Shown here piece by piece: positions 1 through 8,827 of a stretch of 64,000 nt of DNA. Under the pieces are notes generated by a model. It ran no database searches. It was not told the DNA's origin and worked only from the letters and a program-made list of their open reading frames with translations. Each line of letters opens with the position of its first letter. The stretch's first letter is position 1. The stretch comes from Thiorhodovibrio frisius (GTDB lineage Bacteria > Pseudomonadota > Gammaproteobacteria > Chromatiales > Chromatiaceae), in NCBI RefSeq assembly GCF_033954835.1, contig NZ_CP121471.1, positions 5,353,121 through 5,417,120 on the forward strand, read 5' to 3'. Both the position numbers and the translations under genes were made by a program.

Positions 1-1
1 C

Positions 2-340
2 CGCATCGTCGCCGCCGCCAGTCGCAGCTACTATGCCGAGCTGCTGGCGGCCGGCGTACGCATCTTTGAGTATCCCAAGGGGCTGCTGCATGCCAAGTCG
101 CTGACCATGGATGGCGCCATCAGCCTGATCGGCTCGGCCAACATGGACAGGCGCAGCTTCGAGCTAAACTACGAAAACAACATTCTCCTCCATGACCCGG
201 CCCTGACAGCCAGTCTGCGCGAGCGCCAGCAGCACTATCTGGCCGACTCAGTGCCCGTCACGCCCGAGCAGGTTAGCTCCTGGAGCTGGCGCTGGCGACT
301 GTGGAACAACACAGTCGCCATGCTGGGGCCGGTGCTTTAA
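2..340 (+). CDS. cls: Cardiolipin synthase / phospholipase D-type transferase, C-terminal part
   Basis: This is the 3' end of a gene that begins left of the window; 112 codons plus stop are visible. The protein carries the second HKD motif of the phospholipase D superfamily, read as HAKSLTMDG followed by IGSANMD, the half-site that supplies one catalytic histidine and lysine. In bacteria such proteins condense two phosphatidylglycerols, or PG and PE, into cardiolipin at the inner membrane. The residues after the motif (RSFELNYENN) are also typical of cardiolipin synthases rather than nucleases. The stop codon shares the palindrome TTAA with the stop of the convergent gene that follows. The first HKD motif and any membrane segments lie outside the window, so the exact Cls class cannot be told. 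Confidence 0.85.
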   Translation, partial: RIVAAASRSYYAELLAAGVRIFEYPKGLLHAKSLTMDGAISLIGSANMDRRSFELNYENNILLHDPALTASLRERQQHYLADSVPVTPEQVSSWSWRWRLWNNTVAMLGPVL

Positions 341-627
341 CCCGGTCCGCTCGCGCGTTCCTCGTTCGCCAAGGCTTGTTCGGTGATCTGGTGGTAGAGA
401 TCCACCGCGCGGCTGTAGAGTGCTTGCAAATCCGGGCGTTGATCCACCATGGGCTTGATGCGCTGCGCGTCCTCAAACACCCGGGCAAGAAAATCCATAT
501 CGAAGGTCTCCAGGGTCGCCCCCTGATCAACCCGCTCTTTGATTTCCAGCGCACGCGGCAGGCGAAACTTCTCAAAACGCTCCAGAAAGGCGATGGTCAC
601 GCCTTCCTGCTCTTGGCTGTCAGTCAT
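337..627 (-). CDS. Conserved small hypothetical protein
   Basis: A 96-residue soluble, charged, probably helical protein beginning MTDSQEQEGVTIAFLERFEK. It has no signal peptide, membrane segment or cysteine motif, and I recognise no family. Repeated hydrophobic-acidic spacing (FLERFEKFRLPRALEIKERV and LQALYSRAVDLYHQITEQAL) suggests a helical bundle. It is convergent with the cardiolipin synthase gene, both genes ending on the same TTAA, and lies 47 nt downstream of the cytochrome gene on the same strand, so the two could be co-transcribed. The opposite-strand frame over this stretch is less convincing. Function unknown. Confidence 0.6.
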   Translation of the reverse strand: MTDSQEQEGVTIAFLERFEKFRLPRALEIKERVDQGATLETFDMDFLARVFEDAQRIKPMVDQRPDLQALYSRAVDLYHQITEQALANEERASGPG

Positions 628-674
628 GGGCGAGTTCCTTATCTTGCCTCTTGTGAATCGCGGCAGCCGCCGGG

Positions 675-2051
675 CTAATCGCCCTGGCGCAGATGGCTGA
701 CCTGCTTGGGCGTGACGGGCGCGGCATCGTTGCCCCAGTTGGCGCGAATGTAGCTGGCCAGAATGGCAATCTGGTGATCGTTGAGCAAGCTGCCAAAGGA
801 CGGCATCACCACATGCGGGGAAAACGCCTGAGTCGGGTCGGAGGGGGCGCCGAGCAGCACTGTCTGGATAACATCATTGGGCTCGGGCAGGAGTACCACT
901 TCGTTGCCGCGCAGGGAAGGGAAGTAAGGCGCAAGCCCCTGCCCATGGCTTTGGTGGCAACCGGAGCAGTAATGCTGGTACAGGCGCCGGCCTTCGATGT
1001 AGTCCTGCTCGCTGAGCTGATGCGGCACCTTCGGAGTATCGCGCGGGGCCTCTTTCGGCGGCTGGTCTTTAAGATAAACCGCCATGGCGCGCACGTCCGA
1101 GTCAGCCAATTGTGACAGGCTCAGATGCACCACCTCGGCCATGGGGCCAAGCGCTGCGGTTTGCGGGCCATCCTTTGCGCTGGTGCCATCCGAGGTGCCT
1201 GCTGGATCGCTGGCCGGGGTGGCCTCGCCGGTACGCAGATAAGTGACCAAATCATCAATGCTCCAGTCGCCCAGCCCGCTGCCAAGCTCAGAAGTCAGAT
1301 TGGGCGCATACCAACCGTCGATCACGGCGCCGGTCAGGGCCTCCCGCGCCTTAGTGGCGCCAGCAAGATTGCGCGGCGTATGGCAGGAACCGCAGTGACC
1401 CAGCCCTTCGACCAGGTAGGCACCGCGATTCCATTCGTCGCTTTTCTTCAGGTCAGGCTCGAAGCGCTTATCGCTCAGATAGAGCTCCTGCCAACCCAAC
1501 AGCAGGTCGCGCTTGTCAAAAGGCCAGCGCAGTTGGGTCTCGGGCGGGCGATAGTCCGAGGGCTCGAGTGAGAACAGATAATCTTTGATGGCGAGCAGGT
1601 CATCGTCCTTGACCTTGGTGAAAGAGGGGTAGGGCAAAGCCGGATAATAGGGCTTACCATCCGGACGGATACCGTGCTGCAGCGCGCGCAGGAAGTCTTC
1701 ATCGGAAAAAGAGCCAATGCCCCAGCCCTTGTGCGGGGTGATGTTGGGCGAGTAAATGGTGCCAAAGGGCGTGTCGAGCGCCAGACCACCCTCAAACGCC
1801 TTGCCGCCCGGGCGCACATGGCAGCCCAGACAGTCCCCGGCCAGGGTCAGATAGCGGCCATATTCAATGCGCGCCTGGGAGAAATCGCCATAGGCCTTGG
1901 CGGACGGCAACTGGCTGACCTGGCCGCTGGCGCCTGTGGCCTTTGCAGCGGGAGCCGGCGGGGCGGCGCCTTCGGCATCGGCCAGCGTCGGGGTCATCGG
2001 CAGCAGGCAGGCCAGCGCCAGAGCGCCAAAGCGAAAAGTCAGATCACGCAT
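675..2051 (-). CDS. Tri-haem periplasmic cytochrome c (alcohol/gluconate dehydrogenase cytochrome-subunit type)
   Basis: A 458-residue exported c-type cytochrome. Residues 1-24 form a signal peptide (hydrophobic core, then TLADA). Three CXXCH haem sites are present: CLGCH near 74, CGSCH near 220 and CSGCH near 362, with methionine-containing segments such as VMPSF near the C-terminus as possible sixth ligands. Three-haem proteins of this length are known as the electron-accepting subunit of membrane alcohol, aldehyde or gluconate dehydrogenases, passing electrons to quinone or an oxidase. No flavo- or quinoprotein dehydrogenase gene is adjacent, so the donor is unknown and the specific enzyme name is not assigned. 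The neighbours are an unknown small protein and an AI-2E family permease, which give no pathway. Confidence 0.85.
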   Translation of the reverse strand: MRDLTFRFGALALACLLPMTPTLADAEGAAPPAPAAKATGASGQVSQLPSAKAYGDFSQARIEYGRYLTLAGDCLGCHVRPGGKAFEGGLALDTPFGTIYSPNITPHKGWGIGSFSDEDFLRALQHGIRPDGKPYYPALPYPSFTKVKDDDLLAIKDYLFSLEPSDYRPPETQLRWPFDKRDLLLGWQELYLSDKRFEPDLKKSDEWNRGAYLVEGLGHCGSCHTPRNLAGATKAREALTGAVIDGWYAPNLTSELGSGLGDWSIDDLVTYLRTGEATPASDPAGTSDGTSAKDGPQTAALGPMAEVVHLSLSQLADSDVRAMAVYLKDQPPKEAPRDTPKVPHQLSEQDYIEGRRLYQHYCSGCHQSHGQGLAPYFPSLRGNEVVLLPEPNDVIQTVLLGAPSDPTQAFSPHVVMPSFGSLLNDHQIAILASYIRANWGNDAAPVTPKQVSHLRQGD

Positions 2052-2103
2052 GTTCGTCTCCTAAAACAATTGAAACAGCATAGGGAGCGCAGCGCTCGCA
2101 GAC

Positions 2104-3228
2104 TCAGCGCCCGGAATCCAGGCTCTGTGCCGGTTCGACCCACAGGCTATCCTCTGCTGACCCATGGGCGTCTCCTGCCGCTGCGGCCTGATTCTCGGGC
2201 CCAAGCAAAATAGCGATGGGGCGAGTCTGCGGATTGGCACTCAGGGCGATTTTCAGCGCCATGGTTAGGGGGACCGACAAGAACATGCCGCCAACACCCA
2301 GGACATAGCCCCAGAATACCAGAGAAAGGAAGACCACCAGGGTGGACAGCCCCACACCGCGGCCCATGATCTTGGGCTCCACGAAGTTGCCGATGGTGAG
2401 ATTGATGGCCGCAAAGCCGATTGAGGTCATGAACGCGGCACCAAGATCGATCTGCACCAGCGCCAGCAGCACCGCCGGAACGGTGGCAATGAAAGAGCCA
2501 ATGGTGGGCACGAAATTGAGCAGAAACGCGATCGTGCCCCACATGGGCGCGAAATCCACCCCGATGATGGTCAGCAGAATCCACACCAGCACGCCGGTGA
2601 GCAAGCTGGTGCTGGCTTTGAGTGCCATGTAGCGGTTGATGGCCCGCATCACCTGTTGTGCCTGATCGATGGATTCTTCGGGCGTTCGCAGGGCCAAGCG
2701 CACCTTGTTGGGCAGCCCGTCAGCTTCGAGCAGGATAAAGATCACCGTCACCATCACCAGCAGGGCGTTGGCCAAAATGGTGCTGAAGCCGCTCACCATG
2801 GCCCGCATCAGTCCCATGACGCGCGGCGGATCGATCAGCGAACTCATTGCATTATCTGGCAGTTCCAAGCCATGGCTTTCCACCCAGTCTTGCAGATCGC
2901 TCGCGGTGCTCAACAGGCGCGTCTGATAGCTCGGCAGACGCTGGTTGAAGGTATTGAGCGAATCGCTGAACAGGGTGCCGACGACTAGGCCGACCCCAGT
3001 CAGCACCCCGGCAATGACCAGCATGGCAGCCCAGCGGGGCAGCCCCAGTCGACGCAGAACGCGCAGCGGACTCGCCGCCAGCACGGCGATGAAGATTGAT
3101 AGCAGGAAGGGCGTGACCAGGTAGGAGGCCGCACGCAGACCAGCGACCAGCACCACCAGGGCGCCGGCCATGATGAGAAAACGCCCGGCTGGGCTGAAAT
3201 CGGGTGTTTTGTCCATGTCTTGATCCAT
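2104..3228 (-). CDS. AI-2E family transporter (YdiK/PerM-like permease)
   Basis: A 374-residue polytopic inner-membrane protein. Two N-terminal hydrophobic stretches (about 16-70) and a long C-terminal hydrophobic half enclose a soluble segment (about 95-150), the layout of the AI-2E/UPF0118 family. The C-terminal signature region reads LLNFVPTIGSFIATVPAVLL and then FVEPKIMGRGVGLSTLVVFL, both family hallmarks. Members export or release diverse small molecules or ions, and the substrate cannot be read from sequence. The start is the ATG before DQDMDK; a second Met five codons in is also possible. It lies between ptsP and the cytochrome gene on the same strand. Confidence 0.85.
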   Translation of the reverse strand: MDQDMDKTPDFSPAGRFLIMAGALVVLVAGLRAASYLVTPFLLSIFIAVLAASPLRVLRRLGLPRWAAMLVIAGVLTGVGLVVGTLFSDSLNTFNQRLPSYQTRLLSTASDLQDWVESHGLELPDNAMSSLIDPPRVMGLMRAMVSGFSTILANALLVMVTVIFILLEADGLPNKVRLALRTPEESIDQAQQVMRAINRYMALKASTSLLTGVLVWILLTIIGVDFAPMWGTIAFLLNFVPTIGSFIATVPAVLLALVQIDLGAAFMTSIGFAAINLTIGNFVEPKIMGRGVGLSTLVVFLSLVFWGYVLGVGGMFLSVPLTMALKIALSANPQTRPIAILLGPENQAAAAGDAHGSAEDSLWVEPAQSLDSGR

Positions 3229-3338
3229 ACTGAAATCTCTACCGCCTGCCTGTTGTCATTGGGCCTAGCCGGCAGCAAGACGTAGCGCAGGCGCTTGCGC
3301 CAACAGGCTCAGACGGCCAATCAGGGACTGGCCGCGCA

Positions 3339-5570
3339 TCAGCGTCCCGGGCGCACCAGTCCGCCGAGGCCGATGTCCTCAAGCGCGCCGGTTAGGAGTT
3401 TGCGTACCGCCGCGCCGGTGTCGCAGCGCAGCGAATCGTTAAGCAGTTCGCGCGCGCGCCCGCGGCTCAGGCTGCGAATGACGCCTTTCACGCGCAGCAG
3501 ACTGGCGGCACTCATACTCAGACTATGCACCCCGGCGCCAAGCAGCAGCGCGGCACCGAGCGGGTCACCAGCCAGCTCACCGCACACGCTCACCTCCTTG
3601 CCATGCGCGCGGGCACCGGCCACAACCGTGGTCAGGGCCCAGAGCACAGCCGGGTGCAGGTCATCGTAGAGGCCCGCGACGCGCGGGTTGTTGCGATCCA
3701 CCGCGAGCAGATACTGAGTCAGGTCGTTGGTGCCAACCGAGAGAAAATCCACCCGGCCGGCAAGGTTCTCAGCCTGATAGACCGCAGCCGGAACTTCGAT
3801 CATGGCGCCCACTGGCGGCATGCAGACCTCATGGCCCTCGTCGATGAGTTCCTCGTGCGCGCGCGCAATCATGTGCTGGGCTTCTTCAAGCTCGTCGATG
3901 GTGGTGATCATCGGCAACAGCAGTTGCAGATTGTCGAGCCCGACCGAGGCCGAGAGCATGGCGCGCACCTGAGTCATGAAAATCTGCGGATGATCCAGCG
4001 CCACCCGGATGCCGCGCCAACCGAGGAAGGGGTTGGATTCCTCGATGGGAAAATAAGACAGTGGCTTGTCGCCGCCGATGTCGAGGGTGCGGATGGTGAC
4101 GGTACGCGGTGCGAAAACCTCAAGAATACGCCGGTAGTTGCTGTACTGCGCGCCCTCGCCAGGGAAGCGATCACGCACCAGAAAGGGCAGCTCGGTACGA
4201 TAGAGGCCGACACCTGCAGCCTCGTCACTGCCAGCGGGGCGTTGTTCAGACACCAGACCGGTGTTCAGGTAAAGCGGCAGCGAGTAACCATCGGTGGTTT
4301 CTGACGGCAAACCGCGCAGAGCGTCGAGTTCGGCCGTGAAGGCCTGTTCCTCATCGGCCAGTCGCTCGTATTCGTTGCGGATGCTGGCGCTGGGGTCGAT
4401 ATAAACGCGCCCGCGATAGCCATCAACGATGGTCTCCAGCCCGTTCATGCGACTGACCGGTAGGTCGCTTACACCCATGGCCGCCGGCAGGCCCATGCCG
4501 CGGGCCAAAATCGCAATGTGCGACGAGGCCGAGCCACCGCTGCTGACAATGCCAGCCAGGGATTCGCTCGGCACCGCGCTCAACTGCATCACGCTGATCT
4601 CATCGCCGACCAAAATGGTCTGCGCTGGGTACTCAAACACCGGCGCGCTTTGGTTCTGCAGACGGGTCAGAATCCACCGGCCAAGATCACGCACGTCCGA
4701 GGCACGTTCGCGCAGATAAGGGTCCTCCATCTGATCGAACACGGAAGTGTGCTCGGCAATGGTATCGCGCAAAGCCGCCTGCGCCCAGCTCCCATCGCCA
4801 ATGCGCTTGAGCGCGCCATCGACCAGGGAATCACTTTCCAGCATCAGACGCCAGGCATCAAAAAGCGCGCGATCCTCCTGGCTGAAGCGGTCGCCGATGC
4901 GGTCAATTTCGGCGCCGACATCCTTGAGCGCGGCGCGAAAGGCGGTTGATTCGGCCTCGGTGTCCTCAACCAGCTTATCTGGTACCGCCTCAAGATTGGC
5001 CGGAGGATAGACCACCAGGGTGGTACCAAAGCCGATTCCGGGCGAGGCCGCCATGCCGGAGAGAAACCGGCTTGGCATCAGATCCTGCTGATGCATGCGC
5101 CCAAGCTCAATGGCCCCGGCCAGTTGCGCGGCCAGGGTGATGACAAAAGTGACTTCATCATCACCAAAACGACGCGGCGCAAGCTGGCGCAGCACCAGGA
5201 CGCCAAGCACGCGGCGACTTTGCACAATGGGCACACCAAGGAACCCGCGATACCGGTTCTCGCCGGTCTCGGTGATGCTCAAATAGCGCGAATGGGTGGA
5301 GGCATCGCTCAGGCTGACCAGGTCGGCCTTTTCCGCCACCCAGCCGACCAGGCCGCGATTCAGTGGAATCCGCACCCGACCAACAGACTCAGGGCGCAGT
5401 CCGTCGGTGGCCAGAAGAACGTGCTCGCGGTTGCTTTGGTCGGTCAGATAAACCGAGCAGACATCGGCACCTATGGCCTCCTTGACACGGCTGACGATAA
5501 TGCGAAGCGCATCATCGAGCGACAGGGCACGATTGACCTCCTGAACGATGCGCCGCAGGGATTCAAGCAT
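3339..5570 (-). CDS. ptsP: Phosphoenolpyruvate-protein phosphotransferase PtsP (enzyme I-Ntr)
   Basis: A 743-residue GAF-enzyme I fusion that starts the nitrogen-related phosphotransferase chain by taking phosphate from PEP and passing it to NPr. Residues 1-150 are a GAF domain (ADVCSVYLTD, then GLVGWVAEKA). The phospho-histidine lies in SSGGSASSHIAILARGMG near 350. The PEP-binding barrel carries LYRTELPFL, GWRGIRVAL, GAMIEVPAA and VGTNDLTQYLLAVDRNN. The open frame extends 80 codons upstream, but that part is low-complexity and overlaps rppH. The ATG at 5570 (MLESLRRIVQEV) matches the family start and gives the expected length. rppH lies directly upstream on the same strand, the same pairing as in E. 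coli. No NPr or EIIA-Ntr gene is in the window. Confidence 0.95.
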   Translation of the reverse strand: MLESLRRIVQEVNRALSLDDALRIIVSRVKEAIGADVCSVYLTDQSNREHVLLATDGLRPESVGRVRIPLNRGLVGWVAEKADLVSLSDASTHSRYLSITETGENRYRGFLGVPIVQSRRVLGVLVLRQLAPRRFGDDEVTFVITLAAQLAGAIELGRMHQQDLMPSRFLSGMAASPGIGFGTTLVVYPPANLEAVPDKLVEDTEAESTAFRAALKDVGAEIDRIGDRFSQEDRALFDAWRLMLESDSLVDGALKRIGDGSWAQAALRDTIAEHTSVFDQMEDPYLRERASDVRDLGRWILTRLQNQSAPVFEYPAQTILVGDEISVMQLSAVPSESLAGIVSSGGSASSHIAILARGMGLPAAMGVSDLPVSRMNGLETIVDGYRGRVYIDPSASIRNEYERLADEEQAFTAELDALRGLPSETTDGYSLPLYLNTGLVSEQRPAGSDEAAGVGLYRTELPFLVRDRFPGEGAQYSNYRRILEVFAPRTVTIRTLDIGGDKPLSYFPIEESNPFLGWRGIRVALDHPQIFMTQVRAMLSASVGLDNLQLLLPMITTIDELEEAQHMIARAHEELIDEGHEVCMPPVGAMIEVPAAVYQAENLAGRVDFLSVGTNDLTQYLLAVDRNNPRVAGLYDDLHPAVLWALTTVVAGARAHGKEVSVCGELAGDPLGAALLLGAGVHSLSMSAASLLRVKGVIRSLSRGRARELLNDSLRCDTGAAVRKLLTGALEDIGLGGLVRPGR

Positions 5571-5643
5571 GTCCGGGGCTCCGCCGTGGTCGGGCCGCGA
5601 CTGGACATGGACGATGGGGTTGCAAGGCTCGCATGGGAGACAC

Positions 5644-6318
5644 CTACCGGCGCCTGCAAGCTGCGGGGGGTTGTTCTGGCCCGGTGGGTTCGACTGCTGC
5701 CCAGTCGACCGGTAAGGGTTGCGCCGACTGGGGGCCAGAATGCAAATTGGGGTGCAAATTGGGGTGCAAATCGGGCTGGGAAGCCTTTTGGGAATGGCGC
5801 GTAAGCCCATTGGGCGAACGGGACTGACGGTCGCCGCGCAATTCCGGGTAAAGCAACGGCTGCAACTCGATCAGTGCTTGCTCATAGACTCGACGCTTGA
5901 AATACACTACCTCGCGCAGCGGACTCCAGTACCGCACCCAGCGCCAGGCGTCGAACTCGGGCTTGGAGGAGTGATCGAGGCAGAAGGCATCCTCGTTACA
6001 ATCGACCCGCAACAAGAACCATATCTGCTTTTGTCCAATGCAGGTCGGCCCGCAACAATGCCGACGGATAAAGCGTTTGGGCAGGCGATACCTGAGCCAG
6101 CCACGGGTGGCGCCAAGCAGGGTCACCTGCCGCGCAACCAAGCCGACCTCTTCCTCGAGTTCGCGGAACATGGCCTCCTGCGGCGTCTCGTTGGCCTGAA
6201 TGCCGCCCTGCGGAAACTGCCACGCATTCTGCCCGACACGCCGTCCCCAGAACAGACGGCGCTCGCCGTTGCACAGAATTATGCCAACATTGGGTCTGAA
6301 GCCGTCGCGGTCGATCAA
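5644..6318 (-). CDS. rppH: RNA pyrophosphohydrolase (Nudix)
   Basis: A 224-residue Nudix hydrolase that removes pyrophosphate from 5'-triphosphorylated mRNA and so triggers RNase E decay. The Nudix box begins [16 protein letters not shown] near residue 38 and ends [20 protein letters not shown] is the normal RppH N-terminus. I place the start at TTG 6318 because a strong AAGAGGTGG ribosome site sits 6-8 nt upstream and the family start falls there. The open frame continues 54 codons further (to 6480), which would overlap the divergent HAD gene. The core ends near residue 160. About 60 low-complexity residues follow, rich in Pro, Ser and Gln and containing a 12-bp-encoded HPNL repeat. It precedes ptsP by 73 nt. 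Confidence 0.9.
   Translation of the reverse strand: MIDRDGFRPNVGIILCNGERRLFWGRRVGQNAWQFPQGGIQANETPQEAMFRELEEEVGLVARQVTLLGATRGWLRYRLPKRFIRRHCCGPTCIGQKQIWFLLRVDCNEDAFCLDHSSKPEFDAWRWVRYWSPLREVVYFKRRVYEQALIELQPLLYPELRGDRQSRSPNGLTRHSQKASQPDLHPNLHPNLHSGPQSAQPLPVDWAAVEPTGPEQPPAACRRR
5742..5777. repeat. 12-bp tandem repeat, three units, in the rppH 3' end
   Basis: Three consecutive 12-bp units, gcaaattggggt twice exactly and then gcaaatcgggct. Read on the minus strand they encode an HPNL-type tetrapeptide repeat in the RppH C-terminal extension. The unit length is a multiple of three, so copy-number change would keep the frame. Two other 12-bp tandem repeats occur at gene ends in this window (26873-26908 and 53165-53212). 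Confidence 0.9.
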
Positions 6319-6448
6319 GCCAGGCCACCTCTTGAGAATCTCGCTGGCATTTTTCCATAATTCGTGCGACAGCGGCAAATCGGCGCCGAGATCGGCGATA
6401 CTCGCGCTCTGGCGTCCAAGATTCTGCTCAGACTGAAGGGGAACCACG

Positions 6449-7120
6449 TTGCAGCTGACGATTTTTGACCTCGACAACACCCTGCTCGAGGGTGATTCAG
6501 ATTATCTCTGGGGATGCCATCTCATCGAACAGGGGGTGGTTGATGCGGCCGATTACGAGCGTCAAAACAGCGCCTTTTACGCTGATTATCGCAACGGCTG
6601 CCTGGATATCGACGCCTTTCTCGGCTTTTCGCTACAACCCTTGAGCCAGCACTCACTGGACCACCTGCACGCCTGGCGGGACGCTTTCGTGCGCGAGAAA
6701 ATCGACCCCATTATCCTGCCAGAAGCTCGCGCGCTGATCGAAAAACACCGTGGCGCAGGTGATCGGCTGTTGATCATCACCGCCACCAACCGTTTTGTCA
6801 CGGCCCCAATCGCCGAGCGCCTGGGCATTGCCGATCTGATCGCGACCGATCCGGAGTTTCTCGAGGGTCGTTATACCGGACGGGTCGCCGGAACGCCCGC
6901 CTTTCAGCAGGGCAAGGTGGAGCGCCTGCACCAGTGGCTGCGCGAACAGGGGCTGACCATGCCGAACAGCCGCTTCTACAGCGACTCCATCAACGACCTG
7001 CCACTGCTCAGCGCCGTTGGACACCCGGTCGCTGTCGACCCGGACCCGCAACTCGCCGCCATTGCCAGCGAACACGGCTGGCCGATCATTTCCCTGCGCG
7101 GCAACCAGCCGCCAAACTGA
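6449..7120 (+). CDS. HAD-superfamily phosphatase, subfamily IB (SerB-like)
   Basis: A 223-residue haloacid-dehalogenase-type phosphatase. Motif I is [12 protein letters not shown], with the nucleophile and acid/base aspartates near residues 7 and 9. Motif II is IITATN, the conserved lysine lies in the QQGKVERL region, and motif IV is [15 protein letters not shown]. The SDYLWG segment after motif I and the overall length match the HAD-IB group that resembles phosphoserine phosphatase, whose substrates are mostly unknown. It is first in a run of five plus-strand genes that otherwise make or edit lipids, so a phospho-lipid or phospho-head-group substrate is possible by context only. It is divergent from rppH, with about 130 nt between the starts. 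Confidence 0.85.
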   Translation: MQLTIFDLDNTLLEGDSDYLWGCHLIEQGVVDAADYERQNSAFYADYRNGCLDIDAFLGFSLQPLSQHSLDHLHAWRDAFVREKIDPIILPEARALIEKHRGAGDRLLIITATNRFVTAPIAERLGIADLIATDPEFLEGRYTGRVAGTPAFQQGKVERLHQWLREQGLTMPNSRFYSDSINDLPLLSAVGHPVAVDPDPQLAAIASEHGWPIISLRGNQPPN

Positions 7121-7240
7121 CCAAGGCAATTGCGCGCCCGCGCATCAGTCATCCGCCTGTCATACCAAGCTCATGGTTTTGCAACAAAGGACTGTTAGAT
7201 TTTCGGGTTCGCCCACCATTTCGCATCCGACACAGCGGGT

Positions 7241-8029
7241 ATGTCTGTCATGGGAGCCACCGCATCAGTCCTGCCAGCAGAGCGCGCCGAGCGCCTGCTG
7301 TTTGAATTCGCCGAAGGCGAGGCCGCAGCGCGGGAGGCGCTGGCACTGCGCTACCGCATCTTTGGCTTGGAGCTTGGTGCCAAACTCAAAACCAGCGCCG
7401 AGCAGCTCGACTACGACGAGTGCGACCATCACTGCCAACACCTGCTGGTGCGCGAGACCAGCAGCGGACAGGTGGTCGCCTGCGCCCGACTGCTCGATCA
7501 ACCGGGTGCGCGCAAACTCGGGCGTTTCTACTCCGAGGGAGAATTTGAGCTCGGCCCGATTGCATGGCTTGACGGGCGCCTGCTCGAACTCGGCCGCACC
7601 TGCGTGGCGCGCGAATATCGCCAGGGCTCGGCGATCGCAGTCCTCTGGTCTGGCGTGGCAAGTTACATCGCAATGCATCAGATCGACTACCTCTTCGGCT
7701 GCGCCAGTATTCCGCTTGGCGAGGGCGACGCCCAAGCCGCCGGGATCATGAATCGCCTGCGCCGACAAGCCATGGCACCTAAGCACCTGCGCGTCACCCC
7801 GCGCTTGCCGCTGCGCGTGCAGGGGCAAGACGAACCCAAACTCGATGCCCCTTTGCCACCTCTGCTCAAGGCCTATGTGCGGGCTGGCGCCAAGGCCTGT
7901 GGCGAGCCCTGTCGCGACCCGGACTTCCAGGTGGCCGATGTCCTCATGCTGCTCAATGTGTGCGAGCTGAATCCCAGCTACTCGCGCCATTTCATCCACC
8001 GCTCGAACCGCCATCGCGGGCACGTCTGA
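7241..8029 (+). CDS. olsB: OlsB-like N-acyltransferase (ornithine-lipid type, GNAT fold)
   Basis: A 262-residue protein of the family that transfers a 3-hydroxyacyl chain from acyl-carrier protein to the alpha-amino group of ornithine, giving lyso-ornithine lipid. Family marks are RYRIFGLELGA, VVACARLLDQ, KLGRFYSEGEFEL, LLELGRTCVAREYRQG and YLFGCASIPLGEGD. The C-terminal part (about 190-262) carries LPPLLKAYVRAGAKACGEPC and FQVADVLMLLN, the usual ending of OlsB-like acyltransferases. An OlsA-type O-acyltransferase follows 6 nt after the stop, the partner expected for the second step. A second in-frame ATG three codons later is also possible as start. Amino-acid specificity (ornithine versus another amino acid) is not readable. 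Confidence 0.82.
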   Translation: MSVMGATASVLPAERAERLLFEFAEGEAAAREALALRYRIFGLELGAKLKTSAEQLDYDECDHHCQHLLVRETSSGQVVACARLLDQPGARKLGRFYSEGEFELGPIAWLDGRLLELGRTCVAREYRQGSAIAVLWSGVASYIAMHQIDYLFGCASIPLGEGDAQAAGIMNRLRRQAMAPKHLRVTPRLPLRVQGQDEPKLDAPLPPLLKAYVRAGAKACGEPCRDPDFQVADVLMLLNVCELNPSYSRHFIHRSNRHRGHV

Positions 8030-8035
8030 CTGCCA

Positions 8036-8827
8036 ATGATCTGGCGAGCACTGCGCGCGATGGAACATCTTCTGACAGGCGCCCTGATCAGCCTGGTCGC
8101 GACAGGTCTGCACCTCCTGGGCCAACCGCCGGCCTGGCACCCTCAATTTGTGCGCTGGTGGCACGCTCGGCTGTGTCGCATTCTGGCGCTTGAGATAACC
8201 CTCTGCGGTCAACTGAGCGAACGCGCACTCGTGGTTGCCAACCACATCTCCTGGCTCGATATCCCGGTCCTGGGCGCGCAGGGATCAGTTGGCTTTCTGT
8301 CCAAGGCCGAGGTGCGCCGCTGGCCGGTCATCGGCTGGATGGCCGCTGTTTCCGGCACAGTCTTCATAGAGCGTGGCGCACATCGCTTTGCCGACGCCAT
8401 TGCCGCCTTACGCGCGCGCATCGCAGCCGGTTTCGCAGTGGTAATTTTTCCCGAGGGCACCACCAGCGACGGGACCGCAGTCCGGCGGTTTCTGCCCCGA
8501 CTCTTTGCCGTGGCTCAGCCTGCGGCCGATACCGGTGGTGGCGAAGCCGAGCCGATTCGACTGCAGCCCGTGGCGCTGCGCTATGGGTCGGGTCCGCAGC
8601 CAGATACCATCGCTCCCTATATTGATGACGATACCCTGGTTTGTCACCTATGGCAGGTGCTAAAACACCCCGGCATCGCCGTGCGCGTCACCTTCCTGCC
8701 AAGCATCGACGCCCGGGGTCAGGGGCGTCGCCAGTTGGCTGATCAGGCGCGCGCAGCAATCCTCAATGCGTTAGAGCGCGAAACGGCCAGCAACATTGGC
8801 CGGGCTGGCCACGGAGTGAACCGCTGA
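8036..8827 (+). CDS. olsA: Lysophospholipid / lyso-ornithine-lipid O-acyltransferase (PlsC family, OlsA-like)
   Basis: A 263-residue membrane-associated acyltransferase. The catalytic HX4D motif is NHISWLDIP near residue 64, followed by GFLSKAEVRRWPVIGWMA, FIERG and the acceptor-site motif FPEGTTSDG near 140, the four PlsC blocks in order. A hydrophobic N-terminal stretch (about 15-35) would anchor it. Position directly after an OlsB-like gene argues that it acylates the hydroxyl of lyso-ornithine lipid. A general 1-acyl-glycerol-3-phosphate acyltransferase cannot be excluded. Its stop overlaps the next start in TGATG, so the glycosyltransferase downstream is translationally coupled. Confidence 0.85.
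   Translation: MIWRALRAMEHLLTGALISLVATGLHLLGQPPAWHPQFVRWWHARLCRILALEITLCGQLSERALVVANHISWLDIPVLGAQGSVGFLSKAEVRRWPVIGWMAAVSGTVFIERGAHRFADAIAALRARIAAGFAVVIFPEGTTSDGTAVRRFLPRLFAVAQPAADTGGGEAEPIRLQPVALRYGSGPQPDTIAPYIDDDTLVCHLWQVLKHPGIAVRVTFLPSIDARGQGRRQLADQARAAILNALERETASNIGRAGHGVNR

Noticed and set aside
7265..8245. 326-codon minus-strand open frame
   Set aside because: Antisense to the OlsB-like and OlsA-like genes, both of which show family motifs.
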